A DNA stretch of 18,988 bases from CAYTBN01 sp964542165 (GTDB taxonomy: Bacteria > Myxococcota_A > UBA796 > UBA9615 > CAYRNR01). Both the position numbers and the translations under genes were made by a program. The stretch lies in NCBI GenBank assembly GCA_964542165.1, contig CAZITQ010000190.1, positions 1-18,988 on the forward strand, read 5' to 3'. The notes under the pieces were generated by a model that saw only the letters and a program-made list of their open reading frames with translations, ran no database searches and was not told the DNA's origin. This document shows, piece after piece, positions 1 through 5,222 of the stretch (its first letter is position 1; every line of letters begins with the position of its first letter).

Positions 1-245
1 TGGAGTTCCCGCTGGTGCCGCCCGCCGGGGTCAAGGGCGTGGTCTTCTTCGACGCTGGCGACGCCTTCGGCGGGCTGTACGGGACCGACCCGTTCAGCTT
101 CGAGAACCTGAGGCTGTCCGCCGGCTTCGGGATCCGATGGCACTCGCCCATGGGTCCGCTGCGCTTCGAGTGGGGCTTCCCCATCAACCGTCGTCCCCAC
201 GAGAGGGACCAGGTCTTTGAGTTCACCATCGGCTCGTTCTTCTAG
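1..245 (+). CDS. bamA: BamA, outer-membrane protein assembly factor (C-terminal end only)
   Basis: The last 80 or so residues of a BamA/Omp85 beta-barrel. The reading frame is open from base 3, so the gene begins upstream of the window. Visible family features are the strand containing KGVVFFDAGDAFG, the segment ENLRLSAGFGIRW, the strand MGPLRFEWGFPI, and the C-terminal strand ending FTIGSFF. A terminal Phe is the usual signal by which outer-membrane barrels are recognised by the BAM machine. BamA is the central insertase that folds beta-barrel proteins, including the LPS export barrel LptD, into the outer membrane. The POTRA domains are not in the window. Its position just upstream of skp and lpxD is the classic arrangement. 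The stop codon lies inside the start region of the next gene, which suggests co-translation. Confidence 0.93.
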   Translation, partial: EFPLVPPAGVKGVVFFDAGDAFGGLYGTDPFSFENLRLSAGFGIRWHSPMGPLRFEWGFPINRRPHERDQVFEFTIGSFF

Positions 246-900
246 TCGCTCGGCGCTCTCGCTGGTGGTCCTGGCGACCCTGGCGGTCCCGGCGCCGGCC
301 GCGGCGCTGGACGAGCTGGCCAAGGCCATGCGCGGAGCGCCGGTGGCGATCGTGGCGCCCGAGGCGGTGTACGTCCGCGGCGAGGATCGGCGGGCCACGG
401 TCCGGCACCACCCGCTGGCCGGGTACGAGACCGAGGTCTACCCCGAGCTGTTCGGCGAGCGGGCCGAGGTCCTCCTCGGCGGGGGACCGACCCGCTGGGA
501 GGTGGTGCTGCCCGAGGTGGACCGGGAGTTCTGGGCCGAGGTCTCCACCGAGGATCCGGACAACGACATCCCCGTGGCGCTGACCGTCCTGCCCGCCTTG
601 CCGGCCGAGGTCCGGTACCTCGCCGTGTTCCGCTACGCCGAGTTTGCGTACGACGTGCGCGAGGTACCCAGATGGAGTCGGGACGGCAACGTTTACACAC
701 TGAAGATCGTCGAACTCACCCTGGACCTGCAGCTGGTGATCTACGACGCGGCCACACGCGAGCCCCTGGGCACCTACGACGCCCAGTACCCGGTGGAGGT
801 CCAGGAGATCCAGGCCAAGCCCATCCGGGCCAAGGCGTTCTACAAGGCCACGGTGGGGGCGCTGCGCAAGATGCGCAAGCAGGTGGCGAGCGGGGGTTGA
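217..900 (+). CDS. Secreted protein of unknown function between bamA and skp
   Basis: A 227-residue protein that I do not recognise. The proposed start is TTG at 217, with a purine-rich GAGAGG about 10 bases upstream, inside the last codons of bamA (29-base overlap). A later in-frame start would cut into the signal sequence. Residues 1-30 look like a Sec signal peptide: Arg at positions 7 and 11, a Leu/Val/Ala core, then an A-P-A-A-A-L cleavage region. There is no lipobox Cys, so it is probably a soluble periplasmic protein. The mature part is acidic, has no evident transmembrane segment, and looks beta-rich in the middle. The C-terminus is basic and helical (KAFYKATVGALRKMRKQ). Its place between bamA and skp suggests a role in envelope biogenesis, but that is inference from neighbourhood only. 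Confidence 0.75.
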   Translation: MSSPSARSSSRSALSLVVLATLAVPAPAAALDELAKAMRGAPVAIVAPEAVYVRGEDRRATVRHHPLAGYETEVYPELFGERAEVLLGGGPTRWEVVLPEVDREFWAEVSTEDPDNDIPVALTVLPALPAEVRYLAVFRYAEFAYDVREVPRWSRDGNVYTLKIVELTLDLQLVIYDAATREPLGTYDAQYPVEVQEIQAKPIRAKAFYKATVGALRKMRKQVASGG

Positions 901-1000
901 GGGGAGCGGGCCCGCGGTGAATTCGCGGTCCGGGGAATCAAACGTTGATTTCGAACGTCCATTGGGTTAATCGACCCAACCTGACGCGGAGATGGAACTC
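901..1000. promoter_or_regulatory. bamA-side/skp spacer with two short dyads; possible weak promoter
   Basis: The spacer before skp is less G+C-rich than its surroundings and holds two perfect short dyads: AATCAA/TTGATT at 936-950 with a 3-base loop, and TTGGGT/ACCCAA at 962-979 with a 6-base loop. TTGATT (945-950) followed 17 bases later by TAATCG (968-973) could be a poor sigma-70-like promoter; the -10 match is weak. The dyads could equally be an operator or a small RNA structure. Confidence 0.25.
988..991 (+). promoter_or_regulatory. Shine-Dalgarno GGAG that sets the skp start
   Basis: GGAG lies 9 bases before ATG 1001 but directly abuts the in-frame ATG at 992. Spacing therefore favours 1001 as the initiation codon, which also gives a normal positively charged signal-peptide n-region. 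Confidence 0.55.
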
Positions 1001-1516
1001 ATGAGATCGATTCTGATGACGCTCACGATCGTCGCGCTGGCGGTGCCCGTGGCCCCGGCGTTCGCCCAGCAGCTGAAGATCGGCGTGGTGGACATGGAGA
1101 CGGCCATGTACGAGGTGGAGGAGGGCCGGCGGGCCCGGAACACCCTCGAGTCCAAGAGGGACGAGTACATGGCGGAGCGCGAACGGCTCGAGCGGGATCT
1201 GACCGAGCGCCAGGAGCAGCTCCAGAGCCAGGTCCAGGTGGGCATGCTCACACCCGAGGCCCAGGCTGCCCAGGAGCAGGAGCTCTACCAGCTGGCCATG
1301 GAAGGTCAGATGTTCGCCTACGAGGCCGAGCAGTCCTTCGTGGCCCTGAACACGCAGCTGTTCGGCGACATCCTCGAGAAGATGGAGCGGGTCTGCAAGG
1401 CCGTCGCGCAGGAGGAGGGCTACGACCTGATCGTCGACGCGGCGGTGGTCTACTCCTTCACCCCCGAGATGGACCTGACCCAGAAGGTGATCACCCGCTA
1501 CAACGCCACCAAATAG
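1001..1516 (+). CDS. skp: Skp/OmpH family periplasmic chaperone
   Basis: Periplasmic holdase that escorts unfolded outer-membrane proteins from Sec to the BAM complex. I chose ATG 1001 (171 aa) over ATG 992 (174 aa) because of Shine-Dalgarno spacing. Residues 1-22 are a clear signal peptide ending A-F-A before QQLKIG. The mature N-terminus LKIGVVDMETAMYEVEEG is the typical first strand and helix of the OmpH family. It is followed by a long charged coiled coil (about residues 40-110, rich in E, R, Q and L), the tentacle region. A C-terminal segment with GYDLIVDAAVVYSF and DLTQKVITRYN matches the returning body strands. Length is normal for the family. It lies between the secreted unknown gene and lpxD, as in many proteobacteria, and a strong hairpin follows its stop codon. 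Confidence 0.9.
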   Translation: MRSILMTLTIVALAVPVAPAFAQQLKIGVVDMETAMYEVEEGRRARNTLESKRDEYMAERERLERDLTERQEQLQSQVQVGMLTPEAQAAQEQELYQLAMEGQMFAYEAEQSFVALNTQLFGDILEKMERVCKAVAQEEGYDLIVDAAVVYSFTPEMDLTQKVITRYNATK

Positions 1517-1547
1517 CCCATCGGGGAATCGGTGATTCCTGGATGGG
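1517..1547 (+). terminator. Strong stem-loop directly after the skp stop codon
   Basis: CCCATC (1517-1522) pairs with GATGGG (1542-1547), and GGAATC (1525-1530) pairs with GATTCC (1534-1539). One G·U pair and one mismatch lie between the two stems, and the loop is GGT. That gives 12 Watson-Crick pairs within 31 bases, starting at the base after the skp stop. A G-run follows rather than a T-run, so it is not a canonical rho-independent terminator. It may stabilise the upstream mRNA 3' end, cause pausing, or terminate inefficiently. Confidence 0.5.
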
Positions 1548-1548
1548 G

Positions 1549-1576
1549 GGCGTCCGGCGTCAGGCGTCTGGCGTCA
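1549..1576 (+). repeat. Tandem 7-bp array, four GGCGTCN units
   Basis: Four contiguous heptamers read GGCGTC followed by C, A, T and A. The array begins two bases after the hairpin that follows skp. On the opposite strand the unit reads NGACGCC, nearly the same as the TGANGCC unit of the second array at 1636-1663, so the two arrays face each other. Confidence 0.85.
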
Positions 1577-1635
1577 GGAGAGGGAAGGGCCGCCTCCGGA
1601 TGGACGTCGAGCGACTGCGAGACGACCAGCCGCTC

Positions 1636-1663
1636 GATGCCTGAAGCCTGATGCCTGAAGCCT
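1636..1663 (+). repeat. Tandem 7-bp array, four GA(T/A)GCCT units, overlapping the lpxD start
   Basis: The units are GATGCCT, GAAGCCT, GATGCCT and GAAGCCT. In another register each is TGANGCC, the near reverse complement of the GGCGTCA units at 1549-1576. The lpxD ATG (1651) is part of the third unit. An identical ATG in the first unit opens a four-codon frame (MPEA) whose TGA overlaps the lpxD ATG. Confidence 0.85.
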
Positions 1664-2703
1664 CCCGGCACGACCTGGACCTGGCGACCCTCGCGGAGCT
1701 GGTCGGCGCCTCGCTCGATGGCGACGGCGACCGGACGATCCGGGGCCTGGCGCCCCTGGACACCGCGGGACCGGACGACCTCTCCTTTCTCGCCGATCCC
1801 CGCTACCGGGCCCAGCTGGCGCGAACGAGTGCCGGCGCGGTGCTGGTTCCGCCCGGGACCCGCGCGCCCGAGGGCACGGCGGTCCTGCACCACGACGATC
1901 CCTACGGGGCGTTCGCGACGCTGATGACCCTGTACCACCCGGAGCCCCAGGTGGCGCCCGGGGTCCACGTCAGCGCGTGGGTCGATCCCTCGGCGAGCGT
2001 CGATCCCGCGGCCGCGGTGGGACCGGGGGCTGCCGTGCTCGAGGGGGCGTCGCTGGCTTCGGGCGCGGTCGTGGGGGCCAACGCCGTGATCGGTGAGGCC
2101 GTCTCGGTGGGGGAGGACAGCCGGATCGCCGAGGGAGCCGTGCTCCTGGCGGGCACGCGCGTGGGGGCGAACTGCCGGGTCGGCCCGGGGTCCGTGCTGG
2201 GCTCTCCCGGGTTCGGTTACGTACCCACCGCAGAGGGTTGGCGCGCCATCCCCCAGGTGGGGGTGGTGGTTCTCGAGGAAGGGGTCGAGGTCGGCGCCGG
2301 CTGCACCGTGGACCGGGCCACGCTGGGGGAGACGCACATCGGCGAGGGCGCCAAGTTCGACAACCAGGTGCAGATCGGCCACAACGTGGTGGTGGGGGCG
2401 GGCACGGTGATCGTCGCCCAGTCGGGGATCGCGGGATCGACCCGGGTGGGCCGCGGGGTCCAGATCGGCGGCCAGGTGGGCCTGGTCGGCCACCTGGAGA
2501 TCGGCGACGACGTACGCATCGGCGCCGGCTCCGGTGTCCGCGGGAACGTCCCCGACGGTGTCACCCTCTCCGGCGCCCCTGCCTTCGACCACGCCAGCTG
2601 GCGCCGCTCCGTCACCGCCTTTCCCCGGCTCCCCGACCTCCTCAAGCGCGTCCGGGCGCTGGAGAGGGAGATCGAAGAGTTGAAGAAAGAGTTAAAAAAG
2701 TAG
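1651..2703 (+). CDS. lpxD: LpxD, UDP-3-O-acylglucosamine N-acyltransferase
   Basis: Adds the second, N-linked hydroxyacyl chain to the UDP-3-O-acyl-glucosamine intermediate from hydroxyacyl-ACP; cytoplasmic trimer. The 350-residue length is normal. The N-terminal uridine-binding domain shows IRGLAPLDTAGPDDLSFLAD at about residues 30-49. A long left-handed beta-helix of hexapeptide repeats follows (about residues 103-300). The GSPGFGY motif is at 184-190, and IGHNVVVG contains the expected catalytic His at 244. The end is a short helix (LKRVRALEREIEELKKELKK) typical of LpxD. The only in-frame start is ATG 1651, because a stop lies three codons upstream. It has no good Shine-Dalgarno sequence and sits inside a heptamer array. 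The last codons are unusually A-rich and include a TTA leucine codon at 2692, just before a lower-G+C spacer. Confidence 0.95.
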   Translation: MPEASRHDLDLATLAELVGASLDGDGDRTIRGLAPLDTAGPDDLSFLADPRYRAQLARTSAGAVLVPPGTRAPEGTAVLHHDDPYGAFATLMTLYHPEPQVAPGVHVSAWVDPSASVDPAAAVGPGAAVLEGASLASGAVVGANAVIGEAVSVGEDSRIAEGAVLLAGTRVGANCRVGPGSVLGSPGFGYVPTAEGWRAIPQVGVVVLEEGVEVGAGCTVDRATLGETHIGEGAKFDNQVQIGHNVVVGAGTVIVAQSGIAGSTRVGRGVQIGGQVGLVGHLEIGDDVRIGAGSGVRGNVPDGVTLSGAPAFDHASWRRSVTAFPRLPDLLKRVRALEREIEELKKELKK

Positions 2704-3017
2704 CTATAAGTCTTCGAGAACAAAGACAATAAGGCCGAAGAGAAGATCCTGTCGCCAAGGCGCAGAGTACCACAGAGAAAAAGAAACGCGTTCCGGCCTG
2801 ACTCGTGGCGAAGTGCTTGCGGATCCCCCTCGATCGGTCGACGGAAAGAACCACGCCTGGGATCTCGACATCAGGGATCGATTCCGTCTCTTCCCCCTGG
2901 TGTCTCTGCGCCTCTGCGAGAGACTCTTCTTCCTCCCACATGTCCTCGCTACGTTCTCCGTGTTCATCTGAGGCGCGCGTGCCGCTATAGTGTCCCGGAC
3001 CCGAGACGGGGGTTTCG
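2704..3017. repeat. Non-coding lower-G+C spacer built of degenerate inverted repeats
   Basis: No convincing gene lies in these 314 bases. The composition is clearly less G+C-rich than the flanks. The left part (about 2750-2785) contains GCCAAGGCGCAGAGTACCAC. The right part (about 2890-2970), read on the minus strand, contains GCAGAGGCGCAGAGACACC and AACACGGAGAAC. AGGCGCAGAG (2758-2767) is an exact inverted match of CTCTGCGCCT (2904-2913). From general knowledge, repeats of this GGCGCAGAG/ACACGGAG style are widespread intergenic degenerate elements in many bacterial phyla. The arms are imperfect, there is no transposase, and I see no target-site duplication. Confidence 0.6.
2963..2991 (+). promoter_or_regulatory. 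Possible sigma-70 promoter for the fabZ-lpxA unit
   Basis: TATAGT at 2986-2991 is a good -10 candidate. TTCATC at 2963-2968, 17 bases upstream, is only a weak -35. Initiation near 2998 would leave a leader of about 20 bases before the fabZ ATG. It lies at the downstream edge of the repeat-rich spacer, where a fresh promoter would be expected. Confidence 0.35.
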
Positions 3018-3464
3018 ATGATCGATGTGCAGCAGATCCAGGAGGCGTTGCCGCACCGCTACCCGTTCCTGATGGTGGACCGGATCCTCGAGGTGGTTCC
3101 CGGGGAGCGTGTGGTGGGGATCAAGAACGTCTCGGCCAACGAACCCTACTTCCAGGGGCATTTCCCGGGGCATCCGGTGATGCCCGGCGTCCTGATCGTC
3201 GAGGCCCTCGCCCAGACCGCCGCGGTGCTGGGGTACGAGACCCGCGAGGACTACCGGGACGGGGGCGGTGTGCTGTTGATGGGCCTCGACAAGGTCCGTT
3301 TTCGTCGACCGGTGGTCCCAGGCGACCAGCTGCGCCTCGAGGTGACGTTTCTCAAGGCCCGGGGCGACGTCTGGCGGGTCAAGGGGCTCGCGACCGTGGA
3401 CGGCGAGCGGGCGGCCCAGGCCGAGATCCTGGCCACCTTCACCCGGCGAGAGGAGACCACGTGA
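3018..3464 (+). CDS. fabZ: FabZ, 3-hydroxyacyl-ACP dehydratase
   Basis: Dehydrates (3R)-hydroxyacyl-ACP in fatty acid elongation and so balances membrane fatty acid synthesis against the hydroxyacyl-ACP pool used by LpxA and LpxD. The protein has 148 residues, the usual length, and a hot-dog fold. It begins IQEALPHRYPFLMVDRI, the family hallmark. The active site motif GHFPGHPVMPGVLIVEALAQ carries the expected catalytic His48 and Glu62. The C-terminal strands show DKVRFRRPVVPGDQL. The start at ATG 3018 is preceded by a G-run (3008-3012) that may act as a weak ribosome binding site. The stop codon overlaps the lpxA start by four bases (GTGA), indicating translational coupling. Confidence 0.96.
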   Translation: MIDVQQIQEALPHRYPFLMVDRILEVVPGERVVGIKNVSANEPYFQGHFPGHPVMPGVLIVEALAQTAAVLGYETREDYRDGGGVLLMGLDKVRFRRPVVPGDQLRLEVTFLKARGDVWRVKGLATVDGERAAQAEILATFTRREETT

Positions 3465-4258
3465 GGGACACTCCGCAGTTTCCAGGGGTTCATCCCGCAG
3501 CGATCGTGGACAGCAAGGCCGAGCTCGGCGAGGTGGTCACGGTCGGCCCGGGTGCCTTCATCGGCCCCGACGTGGTACTCGGCGACGGATGCACCGTGGG
3601 CGCCAACGCAGTCGTGGAGGGGCCTTCGGTGTTCGGACCGGGGAACAGCATCGGGCCCCTGTGCCATCTGGGCAGCGATCCCCAGGACCTCAAGTACCTG
3701 GGCGGCGACACCCGCCTGGAGGTGGGTGAGGGCAACGACTTCCGCGCCTTTTGCACCGTGAACCGCGGCACGGAGCACGGCGGCGGCATCACCCGCATCG
3801 GTGACGGCTGCCTGCTGATGCACTACACCCACGTGGCCCACGATTGCACCCTGGACGACGGCGTGGTGCTCGCCAACTCGGCCCAGCTCGGCGGTCACGT
3901 CCACGTGGCCCGCGAGGCCATCGTCGCGGCGCTGGTGGGCGTACACCAGTTCGTCCGCATCGGTCGGTTGAGCATGGTCGCCGCCGGATCGATGGCGGAC
4001 AAGGACGTCCCGCCGTTCACCCTGGTCCAGGGGGACCGGGCCTGCTTGATGGGACTCAACAGCGTGGGATTGCGGCGAGCGGGTATCTCCGATGCCTCCC
4101 GGGCCGCCCTCAAGGAGGCGTACCGCTATCTGTTCCGGCGGGGTGGCGTCCTGGCCGAACGGGTCGCCGAGCTCCGGACCTCCGCGGACGATCCCTTCGT
4201 ACTCGAGATGGTCGCCTTCGTCGACGGCAGCGAGCGCGGCCTGTGCATGGGACGGTAG
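3461..4258 (+). CDS. lpxA: LpxA, UDP-N-acetylglucosamine acyltransferase
   Basis: First enzyme of lipid A synthesis: it transfers a hydroxyacyl chain from ACP to the 3-position of the UDP-sugar. Start GTG 3461 overlaps the fabZ stop, giving 265 residues against 262 in E. coli. The N-terminal two thirds are hexapeptide repeats beginning VHPAAIVDSKAELGE. FCTVNRGT lies at about 97-104, and VAHDC at 125-129 contains the expected catalytic His127. VGVHQFVRIG is also conserved. The C-terminal helical domain contains GLNSVGLRRAGIS. The usual IIGGL stretch before VGVHQF reads IVAALV here, a small deviation. Because a GnnA-like oxidoreductase follows immediately, the acceptor may be the 3-amino sugar analogue rather than UDP-GlcNAc; that is inference. 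Confidence 0.96.
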   Translation: MRDTPQFPGVHPAAIVDSKAELGEVVTVGPGAFIGPDVVLGDGCTVGANAVVEGPSVFGPGNSIGPLCHLGSDPQDLKYLGGDTRLEVGEGNDFRAFCTVNRGTEHGGGITRIGDGCLLMHYTHVAHDCTLDDGVVLANSAQLGGHVHVAREAIVAALVGVHQFVRIGRLSMVAAGSMADKDVPPFTLVQGDRACLMGLNSVGLRRAGISDASRAALKEAYRYLFRRGGVLAERVAELRTSADDPFVLEMVAFVDGSERGLCMGR

Positions 4259-4265
4259 GCCGGTC

Positions 4266-5213
4266 GTGACGAGCGGGCGGCCACGCGTCCTCGTCGCCGG
4301 CGCGGGTCGCTGGGGGCGGGTCCACGCACAACACCTGGCTCAAAGGGACGACGCCGAACTCGCGGCCGTCCTCGACCGGGATCCCCAGCGCGCCGCCGCC
4401 CTCGCCGCCGACCTCGGGGGGACGGCACGGGTCGCCATCGATGTGGACGACCTCCCCCCCGACCTGGACGCCGCCGTCGTGGCCGTGTCCACCGAGTCCC
4501 ACGCCACCGTGGGCGGCCCCCTGCTCCGCAGGGGCATCCCGACCCTGGTGGAGAAACCGCTGGCGTCGACGGCGTACGACGCCGACGAGCTGGTGGCCAT
4601 CTCCCGGCGTGGGGACACCGCCCACCTGCACGTGGCCATGATCGAGCGGCACAACCCGGTCTGGCGGGCCGCCATACCTCAGATCGGGCGGCCGCTGTTC
4701 GTCCAGGCCGAGCGGCTGGCCTGCTTCTCTCCCCGGAGCCTGGATATCGACGTGGTCCTGGACCTGATGATCCACGATCTGGATCTGGTGCTGGCGCTGG
4801 CGGACGGTGAACCCACGGAGCTGCGGGCGGTGGGGGCGCCGGTGATGTCGGACAGGCCGGACATGGCCCATGTGCGCCTGGAGTTCTTCGGCGGATGCGT
4901 GGCCGTGCTCTCCGCCAGCCGGGCCTCGCCCAGCGCCGTGCGGAGTCTGCGCGCGTTCGGTCCGGATGGCTACCACTCCCTGGACCTGCTCGCCCGCCGG
5001 GGCCACCGGGTCGCCCGGGGCGGCGGCCTGGCCGTCGAGCCCTTGGCCGCGGGGGAGCGGGACGCGGTCGAACGTCAGCAGTCGGTGTTCCTCCAACGGG
5101 TCAGGGGAGGGGAGCCCGATCCCGACCTCGAGCGCTCCCTGGAGGCGCTCAAGCTGGCGTTCCGGATCTCCGTCGAGGTGGAGCGCAACCTGGAACGCTG
5201 GCGGGACCGCTGA
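4266..5213 (+). CDS. Gfo/Idh/MocA family NAD(P)-dependent oxidoreductase, candidate GnnA
   Basis: A 315-residue sugar dehydrogenase. GTG 4266 starts 7 bases after the lpxA stop; this is the only start that places the Rossmann strand RVLVAGAGRWGRVHAQ near the N-terminus. The EKPLAS motif (about residue 97) contains the conserved catalytic-type Lys, and LDLMIHDLDLVL carries the conserved His/Asp of the C-terminal domain. In Acidithiobacillus ferrooxidans and Leptospira, a member of this family (GnnA) oxidises the 3-position of UDP-GlcNAc so that GnnB can transaminate it, leading to amide-linked acyl chains on lipid A. A place between lpxA and lpxB is the reason to suspect GnnA here. No GnnB-like aminotransferase lies in the window, so the substrate stays unproven. 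Family assignment is firm; function is inference. Confidence 0.85.
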   Translation: MTSGRPRVLVAGAGRWGRVHAQHLAQRDDAELAAVLDRDPQRAAALAADLGGTARVAIDVDDLPPDLDAAVVAVSTESHATVGGPLLRRGIPTLVEKPLASTAYDADELVAISRRGDTAHLHVAMIERHNPVWRAAIPQIGRPLFVQAERLACFSPRSLDIDVVLDLMIHDLDLVLALADGEPTELRAVGAPVMSDRPDMAHVRLEFFGGCVAVLSASRASPSAVRSLRAFGPDGYHSLDLLARRGHRVARGGGLAVEPLAAGERDAVERQQSVFLQRVRGGEPDPDLERSLEALKLAFRISVEVERNLERWRDR

Positions 5214-5222
5214 CTGGGCCCG

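Noticed and set aside
1549..1663. CRISPR-like array
   Set aside because: The 7-bp units are contiguous with no spacers and no cas genes are near, so these are simple tandem repeats.
2704..3017. Small protein genes of about 60-100 codons on either strand
   Set aside because: Open frames exist, but they have no ribosome binding site, no recognisable domain and cross the degenerate repeats. The region reads as non-coding.
2990..3460. N-terminal extension of the lpxA frame
   Set aside because: The frame is open, but the extension is a shadow of fabZ (Arg/Gly/Pro-rich). GTG 3461 gives the normal LpxA length and a 4-base overlap with fabZ.
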